From assembly GCA_947471035.1 (NCBI GenBank), contig CANIWJ010000009.1, forward strand, positions 1 through 53,234: DNA of 53,234 nt. Direction: 5' to 3'. Positions within the stretch are counted from its first letter, which is position 1. Every line of letters starts with the position of its first letter. Source of the DNA: Verrucomicrobiota bacterium. GTDB taxonomy: Bacteria; Verrucomicrobiota; Verrucomicrobiia; Opitutales; Opitutaceae. The notes beneath the pieces were generated by a model, which searched no databases, was not told the DNA's origin, and worked only from the letters and a program-made list of their open reading frames with translations. This document shows, piece after piece, positions 1 through 10,377 of the stretch. The position numbers and the translations under genes are program-made.

Positions 1-3000
1 GGTAGAGGGTATCGCCATCCACGCCGAGGTTACCCGTGGTGAGATTACCCACGCGGCGAGCGAGGTAAGGGTCGGTGGTCATGTTCCGGTAGACGGAAAC
101 GGCAGTGCCCCAGGTGGCGTTGTTGGGTGCGCCCGCGCCGCCGGAGGTGACGAGGGATTTGCTGTCTTGGGAATAGTTAAGACCGGAGGCGACATCGAGG
201 GTGGTGCCGTAGATGCCGTAGAAGCCGGTGGATGTGCCGGACGGGCTGCCGGTGAGGTTGGTGGCGGGCAGGCCGTTGGTGGAGTTGGCACCGCCGTCGG
301 GGTCGGGGCTGTTGGAGCCGACGGTGTAGTTGAAGGGTTCATAGAGGACCAGGGCGGGATCCACGATGGTGAGGGTGATGGCGACGGCAGGAGAGGTGCC
401 GATGGCGTTGGTGGCGGTGAAGGATGCGGTGTAGGTGCCGGGGGTGGTGGGGGTGCCGCTGAGCACGCCGGTGGTGGTGTTCAGGGTGATGCCGGGGGGC
501 AGGCTGCCGGAGGCGAGGACGTAGCTGGTGGGGGTTTGGCTGGCGGTGATAGCGTAGGAAAGGGCGACGTTTACCGCGTTGGTCGAAGTCTGATTTGCGG
601 CGATAACCGGTGCGGTCGGCAGGGCGGCGGAGGTGCTACTGGTGGCGACGGAATCGCCCGAGGCATTGGTGGCGCGGAGGCGGTAAGTGTAGTTGGTGCC
701 GAGGGAGACGGCGGAGTCGGTGTACGAGGTGGCGTTGGCTGCGGTGGTGGTGAGGTAGTGGAAGCTGGAGCCATCGGTGCTGCGCTCGATAATAAAGCCG
801 GTTTCAGAGGCGGAAGCGTCGGTCCAGGTGAGATTGATATCGGAGGCGGTGGCGGAGGCGTTTAAGCTGGTGGGAGTGGCGGGGGCGTTGGGGCCGGTGA
901 GGGTCAGGTTGTCGGCGACGCACCAGCCGGCGTAGGATTTGTGGCCGCCGGTGAAGATAATGCCGGCGGTGAGGTTGGCTGGGAGGCCGGCGAGAGTGAC
1001 GGCCTCGATGGTGGTCCAGGCGGAGCCGTCGGTGGAGTATTGGGCGGTGAAGGTATCACTGGCGCGGGTGAGGCGGAGCCAGGTGGCGGTGGCGGGGGCG
1101 GTGAGGGTGACCGGGGTGGCGGAGACGGCGAGACCACCGCCCGCGGTGGTGCGGCGGACGGCCTCCAGTTTAAGATTGGTCGTGGTGAAAGGAACCATGG
1201 CAGAGGCGCCGACGAAGGCGGCGTTGGCGGCGGTTCCGTTGCGGAGTACCACAGCGAAGCGGCCTTCGGTGCCGTTACCGTAACCGGAGCGGCTCAGGGA
1301 TTGGAGGCGGGCGGTGACGGTTCCGTCGCCGCTGAGCGTGCGGGTGATGAGCTGGGCGTTGTCGGAAGTGGCCAAGTTGCCGCCCTGGGTTTGGAGGAAG
1401 AATCCGTTTTCGGCGAAGTAGGCGCGGTGGGGAGCGTAGCTGCCGGAAAGCAGGGTATTGCTCCAGAGGCCGAAGTTGGTGGCGGTGTCGTCGAAGATGG
1501 TGACGAAGGTTTTGAGGCGGTCGGGGCAATAGGGGGCGTGGCTGTTTTGCCCGGGAGCGGTGAACAAGGTGGCACCGCCGGTGGCGGCAGAGAGCGTGAG
1601 GTGGAGAGTTCGGTTGAGGCGTTTTTGGGTGGTGGTGAGCGGAATGGTGACGGTTTTCGGGGCGGCGTCGCCATCGGCCCAGTTTACGGTGGCGCTGGTG
1701 AAGGTGTAGTCGGTGCCGGAGACGGCGGTGCCGGATGCTCCAACGCCGACGAGGGCGGAGACAGCGCCGGTTTTGCCGCCTTGGCGCAGGACGGTTACGG
1801 TGGCGCTGCCGGTGGAGCGGAAGGCATCGAAGGCGGTGTGGGCGAAGGAGAGCGTGCCGGCGGAGGTGCCGGAGTTTACGGCGACGGGTTGGAAGGCGGA
1901 GTATTGGGTGACGGTGCCGGTGGAGAGGGTAACGATGGCGCTGAGGGTGGTGATGCCGGTGGTGGAGGGCGTCCAAGTGGCGGTGTAGGGGGCGGTGGTA
2001 TCGGTGCCGAGTGAAGTGTTGCCGTCGAAGAACTGCACGGAGGCGACGTTGGTAAGCGTGCGCACGTCCACCTCGACGGGGTAGGCCTGGCCGGTGACGG
2101 CGGAGTTGAGGATGGAGGGAGCGGTGAATTGGACCGGAGCGTAGAGCGGGGCGGCTTCGCGGCGAAGGAGGCGGTAGGACGAACCGGCGGGCACGGGGGC
2201 GCCGGTGGAGTTGCCTTCGATGCTGCCTGAGTTGTCGGGATTGGCGGCGTAGCGGTAGGAGGGTTCGGCGCGCTGGACGGCGGCACGGTAGGCGCGGGCG
2301 AAGGTTTCGCTGGGCAGCCAGGAAAACTGGGTGGCGGTCTGGCCGCCGGTGGGGGTGTAGGCACCCGCGCCGGTGACGGGGGCGATGGTCGGGAAGGCAT
2401 CCCATCCGCTGGCGACCTGGCCGGACTGGCGACGGATGCCGGTGATGGTGGTGTCGATGACGGCAGGGGCGTAAAAAGTATCACCGAGCCAGCCGTTGGC
2501 GGTGGGGATGGAGTTGAGTGAGACGGGGCCGGAAACGAGGTCGGCGCCAACGGGGTAACGCAGTTTGACGACTTCGCCGATGAAGCTGAAGGCGAGATTG
2601 AAGCCGAGGCTGCTCTCATGGCTATGACCTACGCCCCAGTCGGGCACGTCGGCGATCTGCGCACCCCGGGAGCGCCAGGGCAGGAAGGCACTTTGTTCCT
2701 GCCAGCCGGGTTCGACATTGCCGTCGCCATTGCCGCCGGCGATGAGCAGGCCGGGCACGGTGAGGATGCCGGGGGTGGCAGCGACGTCGGCGTCGGTGAG
2801 CTCGGTCCAATCCGAAGATTTATGTCCGATAAAAGCGATGAAGCGTTCGGGCATGCACTCCACCGAGCCAATCGAGTTGAATCCACCCATCGAGAAGCCG
2901 GAGAAAATCACCGGTGCATTTGCAATCTCAGGTCTGCCGGTGGCATCGGCCAGTAACTTTAGATTTGTGAGGAGTTTACCTGCACCATGAACCATGGGTA

Positions 3001-4168
3001 AGGTGTCGCTCGTATTCATGAAGAAATTGGAGTCTGCCGAGCCAACCAGGGCGAAACCCAGCGAGTTGGCGAAGCTTTGCCACTGCGGGTCATCGGCCAC
3101 GCCGACGGAACTGCCTCCGCTTCCGGCCAACCAGAAAAGTACGCCCTTGATCGGGGTGTCTAGCGCCGGGACCCAAATGCGGAGGGCATGGTTGGATGCG
3201 TAATTGATGGCGCTAAAAACCTGGCGTGATGGCGTGATAAGTACGCCGTGGGCATTGGTCATATAGCCTAGTGAAGCGCCTGTGGGGCTGCTCAAAGTGA
3301 GGCCGAAGCGCTGATTTCCGCGGGTGCCGGAGGGGGTGGCATTGTTCACCACCGGAATACTCACGGTCTTGTTGCCGGTTTCCCCGGCGGCCCAGCTAAC
3401 GACCAGATTGGTCTGTGCGGTGTAATCGGTTCCTGCCGTTGCGGTGGGAGGCAGCTCTGCATTTAACGTGGTATCCGTGCCGCCGAGATTCAACACACTC
3501 AACTCCTGCGGCGAGGTCGGTAGGGTGCCGCTGGTATTCAAGGTGACGCTGGCGGCTCCGGTGGAATCGCCCGAGCGGGTCAAGGTGACGGTCATGTTGC
3601 CCGCGTCTTTTTTCGCGAAGAATTGGGGTTTGGAAAACTGGATGATGCCGCCTCCGCTGGCTGCGTTGGGGTCTTCGATGTTTAATTTGGCGGTATTCTG
3701 CGCGCCCAAGGTTGCCGAGCCCATCGGGGTGACCAAAGCCAGGGTGAGCACACCGCGTCCGAGTTTAACGCCCGGGGTGAACTGTCGCACGGGCACGGTG
3801 AACGTCTTTGAGGTGAAGTCACCATCGGCCCAGGAGAGCACCCCGGAGGCACTGGCATTCATAACCGAGCGGTTACTGATCTGCTGCAAATCCGCCACGC
3901 CACCGGGATTGATGTTGGTATTATAGACGCTGACGGAGTCGTCGTAGCTCCAGTAGGCGACATATTTAACCGAGGATGCGCCCACTGCACCGGTGGCGCG
4001 ATTCACGGTGATGGTGGCGTTGGTGGCGGCAGAGGTGGAGCCGGTGACAGAATAGGCAGGAGCGGAGAATGAAACGGCCGAGGTTTGCGCCTGGACTCCG
4101 GTGATCAGGGCGAGGGAAAGCAGGCAGGCTTGGGCGAGTAAACGAAAAGGGGCGGCGAGGATATTCAT
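1..4168 (-). CDS. Giant secreted Calx-beta/esterase-like protein (3' end outside window)
   Basis: The frame is open from ATG 4168 to the window edge (1,389 codons seen), so the C-terminus is missing. Residues 1-27 form a signal peptide ending in GVQAQ. Two Calx-beta-like repeats follow, then an alpha/beta-hydrolase region of about residues 300-560 with the nucleophile elbow GFSMGG (Ser426) and a later GHSHES segment that may hold the catalytic His. After it come an Ig-like domain (about 676-756), a third Calx-beta, a DUF1349-like concanavalin fold (about 890-1090), one FN3, one He_PIG and the start of a concanavalin-like domain opening with YEPFNYTVGSNS. The order Calx-beta, hydrolase, Ig, Calx-beta, DUF1349 matches the 37847-42844 gene, so the two are paralogues. 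The role is inferred to be an extracellular esterase, perhaps deacetylating polysaccharide; the substrate is unknown. It starts 56 bp below the stop of the 4225-10287 gene, so co-transcription is likely. Confidence 0.85.
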   Translation of the reverse strand, partial: MNILAAPFRLLAQACLLSLALITGVQAQTSAVSFSAPAYSVTGSTSAATNATITVNRATGAVGASSVKYVAYWSYDDSVSVYNTNINPGGVADLQQISNRSVMNASASGVLSWADGDFTSKTFTVPVRQFTPGVKLGRGVLTLALVTPMGSATLGAQNTAKLNIEDPNAASGGGIIQFSKPQFFAKKDAGNMTVTLTRSGDSTGAASVTLNTSGTLPTSPQELSVLNLGGTDTTLNAELPPTATAGTDYTAQTNLVVSWAAGETGNKTVSIPVVNNATPSGTRGNQRFGLTLSSPTGASLGYMTNAHGVLITPSRQVFSAINYASNHALRIWVPALDTPIKGVLFWLAGSGGSSVGVADDPQWQSFANSLGFALVGSADSNFFMNTSDTLPMVHGAGKLLTNLKLLADATGRPEIANAPVIFSGFSMGGFNSIGSVECMPERFIAFIGHKSSDWTELTDADVAATPGILTVPGLLIAGGNGDGNVEPGWQEQSAFLPWRSRGAQIADVPDWGVGHSHESSLGFNLAFSFIGEVVKLRYPVGADLVSGPVSLNSIPTANGWLGDTFYAPAVIDTTITGIRRQSGQVASGWDAFPTIAPVTGAGAYTPTGGQTATQFSWLPSETFARAYRAAVQRAEPSYRYAANPDNSGSIEGNSTGAPVPAGSSYRLLRREAAPLYAPVQFTAPSILNSAVTGQAYPVEVDVRTLTNVASVQFFDGNTSLGTDTTAPYTATWTPSTTGITTLSAIVTLSTGTVTQYSAFQPVAVNSGTSAGTLSFAHTAFDAFRSTGSATVTVLRQGGKTGAVSALVGVGASGTAVSGTDYTFTSATVNWADGDAAPKTVTIPLTTTQKRLNRTLHLTLSAATGGATLFTAPGQNSHAPYCPDRLKTFVTIFDDTATNFGLWSNTLLSGSYAPHRAYFAENGFFLQTQGGNLATSDNAQLITRTLSGDGTVTARLQSLSRSGYGNGTEGRFAVVLRNGTAANAAFVGASAMVPFTTTNLKLEAVRRTTAGGGLAVSATPVTLTAPATATWLRLTRASDTFTAQYSTDGSAWTTIEAVTLAGLPANLTAGIIFTGGHKSYAGWCVADNLTLTGPNAPATPTSLNASATASDINLTWTDASASETGFIIERSTDGSSFHYLTTTAANATSYTDSAVSLGTNYTYRLRATNASGDSVATSSTSAALPTAPVIAANQTSTNAVNVALSYAITASQTPTSYVLASGSLPPGITLNTTTGVLSGTPTTPGTYTASFTATNAIGTSPAVAITLTIVDPALVLYEPFNYTVGSNSPDPDGGANSTNGLPATNLTGSPSGTSTGFYGIYGTTLDVASGLNYSQDSKSLVTSGGAGAPNNATWGTAVSVYRNMTTDPYLARRVGNLTTGNLGVDGDTLY

Positions 4169-4224
4169 GGACACGAGATTAATGGTTAATTCCGTAAGTT
4201 TAAAAAATTGGGAGATGGGTTGGG

Positions 4225-7200
4225 CTAGGGAGTGCTGACCTTGACGCGGGCGAAGCGGCGGCCGGAGACGGCGAGGGAGTCGGTGGCAGTGACGCGTTCG
4301 AAGGTGGCGTCGAGGGAGGTAGCACTTTCAGTGGCGGAGGGATTGGCGGCCCAGGAGGCGAAGTCGTTGGAAAACTCGACGGAGTAGGTGATGCCGGGTG
4401 CGGGGGAGGCGGACGACTTGCGGCGGATGAAGGTAAGCTGGAGTTTGCCGGCGGCGGGGCCGGTGCCGATGGAGGCGAAGGGCAGGCCGGCGGAGCCGGA
4501 AGGGGCCAACACGGAGGCGTTGGGGGTGGCGAGGGTGGGGGCTTGGCCGGTGCCGGAGCCGAGCATGTTGAAGGCGTATTTGAGCAGGTTAGGCACGCCG
4601 TCGGCGGCGGGGGTTAGCAGGTCTGCGCTGCCGTCTGAGGCGAGGCCGTAGGTGGTGCGGAAGGTGGCGAGGGCGGTAGCTTCAGTGTAAGGGGTAATGG
4701 AGCCCAGGCTGGTGCCGATGCGCAGTTCATCGAAGGTCATGGCGTTGGCTACGGAGGAGCGGGTCTGAAAGTTGTTAAAGCCGGGGAAGGTCGCTCCGGT
4801 GATGGTGGCATTGGCGGTGCCGAGAGCCTGGCCGAGGGGCGGGTTTACCCAGAGACTGACGTTGGTGGTGCTGGCTCCGAAATCGAAGCGCAGGACGAAA
4901 AGCGTCGGCGTGTTGAGGGCCAAAGATACTCCGGAGGCGACGATGTTGCCCGCCCCGTTGTTGTTGAGCGCCCAGCCGGTGGAGGTGTTGGTGAGGTAGA
5001 AGTTGGCCGTGCCATCGTATTTGAAGCTGAGGCGGAAGGCGTCGGCGGTGGCGCTGCTGGTCTGTCCGAGAAGGCTGACGTAGAGGCTGGTGCCGGGAGC
5101 GCCTATGTTGCCGGTGTTGGTGCCGCCGACGCGCTGGGCGAGCCACGGATCGGTGCCCATGTTTTGATAAACATAGACCTGCCCGCCCCAAGTGGCGTTG
5201 TTGACCCGAGCGGCCGCACCGGTGGTGACGAGGGTTTTGCTGCCTTGGCTGTAGCCCAGCCCAGTGGCGGCGTCGGTGGTGGTGCCCCAAGCGCCGCGCA
5301 GGCCGGTGGAGGTGCCGGAGGGAGTGCCGCCGAGGTTGAGGGCGGGCAGTCCGTTGCCTGCGTTTGCACCGCCATCGGGGTCGGGGCTGTTGGTGGGGAT
5401 AGTGTAGGCGAAGGGCTCGCTAATGAGGAGGACGGAATCGAGAATCGTCAGGGTAACCGTCACGGCGGGCGAGGTGCCGTAGGCGTTGGTGGCGGTGAAG
5501 CCGGGGGTGTAGGTGCCCGGGGAGGTGGGCAGGCCGGAGAGGCGTCCGGTGGCGGTGTTCAGCGTGATGCCGGGTGGCAGCGAGCCGCTGGCGAGGGCGT
5601 AGCTGGTTGGGGTGCCGCTGGCCTGGAGATCGTAGGTGAAGGCGTTGCCTACGCTGCCGGTGCTGGATTGGGCCGCGGTGATAACGGGCGGAGGTTCGGT
5701 GAAGGGAGTGACCGAGCTCAGGCTGGTCCCGACGCGGAGTTCGTCGAAGGTCATGGCGTTGGCCACGGTGGAGCGGGTCTGGAAGTTGCTTAAGCCGGGA
5801 AACGTCGCTCCGGTGATGGTGGCATTGGCGGCGGTGCCGAGAGCCTGGCCCAGGGGCGGGTTGACCCAGAGGCTGACGTTGGTGGTGCTGATGCCGAAAT
5901 CGAAGCGAAGGACAAAGAGTGTGGGGGTGTTGAGCGCCAGGCTTGCTCCGGTGGCGGGAGTGCCGTTGAGGGCCCAGCCGGTTGCGGTGTTGGTGAGGTA
6001 AAAATTAGCCAACGCGTCGTATTTGAAACTGAGGCGGAAGGCGTCGGCGGTGGCGCTGCTGGTCTGGCCCAGGAGGCTGACGTAGAGGCTGGTGCCGGGG
6101 ATGCCGAGGTTGCCGGTGTTGGTGCCGCCGACGCGCAGGGGGAGCCACGGGTCGGTGCTCATGTTTTTGTAAACATAGGCCTGACCACCCCAATCGGCGT
6201 TGTTGACGCGGGCGGCGGCACCGGAGGTGGTGAGCGTTTTGCTGCCTTGGCTGTAGGTGAGGCCGGTGGTGGCGTCAGTGGTGGTGCCCCAAGTGCCGCG
6301 CAGCCCGGTGCTGGTGCCGGAGGGCGTGCCGCCGGTGTTGGTGACGGGCAGGCCGTTGCCGGAGTTTGCGCCAGTGTCGGGGTCGGGGCTGTTGGTGGGG
6401 ACGGCGTAGGCGAAAGGTTCGTCCACGATGAGGGACGGGCTAAAAACAGTCAGGCTAAGGGCGACGGCCGGCGAGGTGCCGAGGGCGTTGGTAGCGGTGA
6501 AGGACGGTGTGTAGGTTCCGGCGGCGGTGGGTGTGCCGCTCAACACGCCGGTGCTCGTGTTGAGGGTTATGCCGGCGGGCAGGGTGCCGGAAGCCAAGGC
6601 GTAACTGGTGGGGCTGGCGGAGGCCGTGATGGTGTAGTTGAGCGCCGTATCAAGAAAACCCACGCTCGACTGGCCGGCGCTTATCGCGGGGGCGGAGGCG
6701 AGGACTTGCAGGGTGAGGGGAATCTGCACGCTGGATTCACTGGCATCATTGCTGGTGAGAGTGAGGGTGGTCGAGTAGCTGCCCACGGCGAGGCCGCTGG
6801 CGCTGAAATTTACGAGCGGAGAAGAAGACGCCCCGGCGGCGATGGTGCCGCTGGTCAGTGTGAAACCGGTGACAAAACTGGCCGGTGGATAAAAAGTGAT
6901 GGCGCGGTTGATGCTGGAGCCGACCGGAAGTTGCAGGCCTTCAATCGTGCCGGAGTTAGCGCTGTAGGCAACTTGCGGACCCAGGGTTTGGGCGGCGTTT
7001 TGCAGGCCGATGGTGTAGCTTCGGGTGAACTGATTGTCGCGAAACTGCACGGTGATCTGGCCATTGGACCGGAGCACTACCTGGAAAGTCACCCGGTTTA
7101 CGGATGAATACGATTTTACGTTTTCGTAGAGGACGACAAATGTATTGCCATCAACCGCATAACTACGGATTTGGGCGCTATCATCGGTGAAGAGATCGTC

Positions 7201-10200
7201 CCAGAAGGCGGCAATCAGGTTGGCGGGGGCGGTAACGTTAGGGAGGGTAACGTTATTGAAAGTATTCACCACGGAACTCGTGCCGGGTGAGAGGATGCCG
7301 TTTGATCCGATTTTGAGCTGGGTAAAGTTGCCGCCATAAAAGGGAAACGTGAAGGGCAGGGTAACGGTGGTATCGCTATCATCCACATTGTTACCCGTTC
7401 CCCAGTGCCGGGTGCCGAGACTGGCGATGTCATACCACGAATAGGCGGGTCCGCCGGAGGTGCTGTCGGCCCAAGAATAGAGGCCGGCGGCAGAGGCGGT
7501 GAGGTTCCACGTGAGGTTGGCGAGACCGATATTTTGAATCGGGAGGGTTACGCTACCGGTGGAGTTGGGTGCGAGCGTGGCGGTGAGTTGCGCGGTGGGC
7601 AGGTTGAGTTCGGGGAGCGGTGAGGTGCCCTGACCTTGGATGGCAAAATCGAAGTCGGCCTCGTCGGCGTCGTTGTTGATGAGGTGAAGGGTGGCGGTGC
7701 GCAGGCCGGTGGCGGAGGGCGAGAAGCGGACAACCAACGAAGTGCTCGCACCGCTGGCCACAGTGGAGGCGGGCGGGGTGACGACCGAAAAATTGGCCGC
7801 GTGAGCTCCAGTGAAGGTGACCGCCCCGAGCGTGAGCGGGAGCGAGCCGTAGTTGTAGATGATGTAGGTTTGGGTGGGTCCGTTGGGATCGCCGGACTGG
7901 GTGTCGGCAAAGGTAGTGTGGTCGGTGCCGGATGGGGTGGCGTCGCCATCGGTGATGCTGACCGAGTTTCCCCGGACAACGATCTCGGGCGCGGCCACGC
8001 CGCCGCCGACATCCATCTGGGTTTCCAGTGCCACGGCGGTGCTGCTGCCGCTGAGTCGCACGGTGACGGTTTGCAGGCCGGTGAGGGCGCCTTTACTTAC
8101 CCCGAGCAGGCGCCAAGTATTGGTGGAGTAATCGTAAGCGAGGGTGCCGCCAAAGGCCTCGGAGCCGATTTGGGCCTGAAATGTGGTGGGCGGGGAGCGT
8201 CCTTCGGGGAGGTTGCCGAACTGGATGTCCACGAAAGCACCGAGTTGCGCGATGTTGGCGGCGGTCAGGCCGGACAACTGGCGCTGGGTGAAACTCGCTC
8301 CGGCGATGAAGGGAGCCACGTCGAACTCTAGCGCGCCGGTGTCGGGCGCGGCGCCGGTGAAGCCGTCGGAGTAGGGTGAGATGACGGTGCCGGCGTTGAC
8401 GCCGGTGCTGGAACCGGTGGCGAAGCGCAGGTCGTGGTTGGTGCGGTCGCGGAAGGGGGCGGCGGCGTCGGTGGTGTAGGCGGTGTTGTTGGAGAACTGG
8501 ACGTTGGGCAGACCGGTATAAGCTCCGCCGGCGCTGCCGAATTTGCGGATCAGGTTGTTGCGAACATCCACGCCGGTGACGTCCTGAGGTTCGATGATAC
8601 CGAAATCGGCGTCTCCGGTGTTGTGATAAAATTTCATGCCCATGTTGGTCACGCCGGAGAGGTAGGCGGCGCGGTTGGGCATGATCTGGTAGGAACCGCC
8701 GGTGGTGTTATAGACGATGTTGTGGTGGACGGTGTAGTTCCGGCACTCGAAGTCGAAGTAGATGCCGAAGCCGCCGTAGAGCACGCCGGTGTCCTTGGGG
8801 CCGAGAGCGTCGGAGATGACGTTGTAGGCGATCTCGGAGCCGAGGCCGTCGGTGGAGGCGATGCCGACCGCGCCGACATCGGAGCCGCGGAGATGGGAGT
8901 TATAGAAACGGTTGTATTTGATATCGAGGGCGGGGTCGGTGGTGGCGATGGTGTGGCCGCCGTTGAAGGCGGTGTTGCGCAGGAACTGGTTTTTGGTGGC
9001 GAGGGTGCGGTTGCCGTAGAGGGCGCCGTTACGTGCGAAGATGGCACTGCCGGCGTGGCTGTAGCCAAAGTCGCGGATGACGTTGTTTTCGATCCGCATG
9101 TTGGTGCCGTTGGCCCCGATCACGCCGTTGGCAGAGCCGAAGAAGTAGCTGTCCTGGACGACGTGGCCGTCGCCGCGCAGGTAGAACTCACGCGGGTTGG
9201 CGGCGGTGGTGAAAGTGGGGGCGAGGTTTTCGATGTGCGCGAAGTACCGCGCCTCGATTTCGGAAAAAGTCAGACCGACGGACGCCGCGTCGCTGTCCAC
9301 CGTGCAAGCGAAGAGTTTGATGCCTTGGAAAGTGAGGTAGGAGCGTGAACCCAGGGAGAGGCCGAAGTCGCGTTTACGTGCCTCGACGTTGAGCGTGGCG
9401 GGGTTGGCGGACGAGGGGGCCCAGAGGTAGAGCGTATTGGTGGCGATATCTTTCCAGTATTCACCCGCCGTATCCAAAGCCTCATACCAATCGTAAAGGT
9501 AGAAGCGGTTGTTGGTGGTGGGATAGTAATATGCAGTGGTGAAACTGAAGCCGGTGCCGGTGGCGTCGAGGTTGAGGCGGTTGGTGGCTTGGGAGGCGAT
9601 TTTGACCGACATGCCCCAGATCATGGTGGCTGGGGAAAGAAAAACGCGGGCGGTGGCCAGGCGGGTGGCGTTCCAGTAGCCGGGGGGGAAGGTGGCATTT
9701 ACATCGGCATTTTCGAGCCAGGCGGAGGTGGCGGTGCTGCCGGCCTGGCCGCTGGCGGCGGAGACAAGAGCGAGGTCCTGGTAGGTGAGGCGGGTGATGC
9801 GGTCGGCGGGCACGTTGGGCCAGCGGGCGAGGACCTGCATCTGGCCATTGACGAAAAGCTGGTTGCGGTAGGAGGTGCCGAAGGACGCGCCGGTGTCGGA
9901 GAGGTTCCAACTCATCGAGCTGGTTTTATAGATGGCCTTGCCGTTGGTCGTATCGTGGGCGGTCCAGCCCGTCACGGGGTCGGCACCGGAGATGATGACT
10001 TCCTCATAAACACCGCTGGATTCGTAGGCCTTGTAGGTGATGCGGGAGACGGCAGTGCCGGAGTTGGCGGGGCGGACGGTCTCGCGGTAAGTGCCGGCGC
10101 GGATGATGACGTTATCCCCGGCGACGGCGGTGTTGGCTGCCTTCTGGATGGTACGATAGGGCGTGGCGAATGAGCCGTTGCCGGTCGTATCGTTGCCGCT

Positions 10201-10287
10201 GGTGGCGACGTAGAGATCGGCGGCGTGCAAGGCCCCGGAGAAAAGGAACAGGACAGGGAGCGTGAGCCAGCCTTTGAGGGCAAACAT
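4225..10287 (-). CDS. Giant secreted right-handed beta-helix protein, 2,020 aa
   Basis: A signal peptide (residues 1-22, ending ALHA) leads into a DUF1565-type beta-helix: DLYVATSGNDTTGNG, then PYRTIQKAANTA and VIIRAGTYRETV. The helix runs to about residue 640 with many short Asn/Gly-rich rungs, as in polysaccharide lyases and related depolymerases. Residues about 770-890 resemble a choice-of-anchor D (ASH/Hydin-like) domain. Residues 930-1100 resemble a nidogen-like beta domain with IAAFWDDLF. Then comes He_PIG plus a concanavalin-like module twice in tandem (about 1200-1530 and 1530-1865). The shared C-terminal domain closes the protein (about 1865-2020, ending RRFARVKVSTP). No catalytic residues could be assigned, so lyase or glycosidase activity is only a fold-level inference. 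No clear Shine-Dalgarno precedes ATG 10287. A LacI-family gene lies 90 bp upstream on the same strand. Confidence 0.88.
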   Translation of the reverse strand: MFALKGWLTLPVLFLFSGALHAADLYVATSGNDTTGNGSFATPYRTIQKAANTAVAGDNVIIRAGTYRETVRPANSGTAVSRITYKAYESSGVYEEVIISGADPVTGWTAHDTTNGKAIYKTSSMSWNLSDTGASFGTSYRNQLFVNGQMQVLARWPNVPADRITRLTYQDLALVSAASGQAGSTATSAWLENADVNATFPPGYWNATRLATARVFLSPATMIWGMSVKIASQATNRLNLDATGTGFSFTTAYYYPTTNNRFYLYDWYEALDTAGEYWKDIATNTLYLWAPSSANPATLNVEARKRDFGLSLGSRSYLTFQGIKLFACTVDSDAASVGLTFSEIEARYFAHIENLAPTFTTAANPREFYLRGDGHVVQDSYFFGSANGVIGANGTNMRIENNVIRDFGYSHAGSAIFARNGALYGNRTLATKNQFLRNTAFNGGHTIATTDPALDIKYNRFYNSHLRGSDVGAVGIASTDGLGSEIAYNVISDALGPKDTGVLYGGFGIYFDFECRNYTVHHNIVYNTTGGSYQIMPNRAAYLSGVTNMGMKFYHNTGDADFGIIEPQDVTGVDVRNNLIRKFGSAGGAYTGLPNVQFSNNTAYTTDAAAPFRDRTNHDLRFATGSSTGVNAGTVISPYSDGFTGAAPDTGALEFDVAPFIAGASFTQRQLSGLTAANIAQLGAFVDIQFGNLPEGRSPPTTFQAQIGSEAFGGTLAYDYSTNTWRLLGVSKGALTGLQTVTVRLSGSSTAVALETQMDVGGGVAAPEIVVRGNSVSITDGDATPSGTDHTTFADTQSGDPNGPTQTYIIYNYGSLPLTLGAVTFTGAHAANFSVVTPPASTVASGASTSLVVRFSPSATGLRTATLHLINNDADEADFDFAIQGQGTSPLPELNLPTAQLTATLAPNSTGSVTLPIQNIGLANLTWNLTASAAGLYSWADSTSGGPAYSWYDIASLGTRHWGTGNNVDDSDTTVTLPFTFPFYGGNFTQLKIGSNGILSPGTSSVVNTFNNVTLPNVTAPANLIAAFWDDLFTDDSAQIRSYAVDGNTFVVLYENVKSYSSVNRVTFQVVLRSNGQITVQFRDNQFTRSYTIGLQNAAQTLGPQVAYSANSGTIEGLQLPVGSSINRAITFYPPASFVTGFTLTSGTIAAGASSSPLVNFSASGLAVGSYSTTLTLTSNDASESSVQIPLTLQVLASAPAISAGQSSVGFLDTALNYTITASASPTSYALASGTLPAGITLNTSTGVLSGTPTAAGTYTPSFTATNALGTSPAVALSLTVFSPSLIVDEPFAYAVPTNSPDPDTGANSGNGLPVTNTGGTPSGTSTGLRGTWGTTTDATTGLTYSQGSKTLTTSGAAARVNNADWGGQAYVYKNMSTDPWLPLRVGGTNTGNLGIPGTSLYVSLLGQTSSATADAFRLSFKYDALANFYLTNTATGWALNGTPATGASLALNTPTLFVLRFDFGISTTNVSLWVNPPLGQALGTAANATITGATFPGLSNFQTRSTVANAMTFDELRVGTSLSSVTPFTEPPPVITAAQSSTGSVGNAFTYDLQASGTPTSYALASGSLPPGITLNTATGRLSGLPTSPGTYTPGFTATNAYGTSPAVTVTLTILDSVLLISEPFAYTIPTNSPDPDGGANAGNGLPALNLGGTPSGTSTGLRGAWGTTTDAATGLGYSQGSKTLVTTGAAARVNNATWGGQVYVYQNMGTDPWLAQRVGGTNTGNIGAPGTSLYVSLLGQTSSATADAFRLSFKYDGTANFYLTNTSTGWALNNNGAGNIVASGVSLALNTPTLFVLRFDFGASTTNVSLWVNPPLGQALGTANATITGATFPGFNNFQTRSSVANAMTFDELRIGTSLGSITPYTEATALATFRTTYGLASDGSADLLTPAADGVPNLLKYAFNMLGSGTGQAPTLATPNASVLAPSGSAGLPFASIGTGPAAGKLQLTFIRRKSSASPAPGITYSVEFSNDFASWAANPSATESATSLDATFERVTATDSLAVSGRRFARVKVSTP
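4690..6690 (-). repeat. Internal tandem duplication, two units of about 1 kb
   Basis: Two successive units inside the 4225-10287 gene each encode He_PIG plus a concanavalin-like domain. Recognisable anchors recur about 1,000 bp apart: EPFAYAVPTNSPDPD against EPFAYTIPTNSPDPD, and WVNPPLGQALGT in both. Long stretches are also near-identical as DNA, for example around 5830-5900 and 4810-4880. This suggests a fairly recent duplication. Confidence 0.8.
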
Positions 10288-10377
10288 GGGGTGGGGGTAG
10301 AGGGGTGGTTTTCAAGCGGGAGGGTCTAGTAAAGAAGGGGGCGGAGGGTAACGCCCGGAATTTGGTCGAGTATAGGC

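Noticed and set aside
1275-2405. Minus-strand ORF of 376 codons rich in Arg/His/Pro
   Set aside because: It is an out-of-frame shadow of the real gene at 1-4168, whose frame gives coherent Calx-beta and hydrolase sequence.
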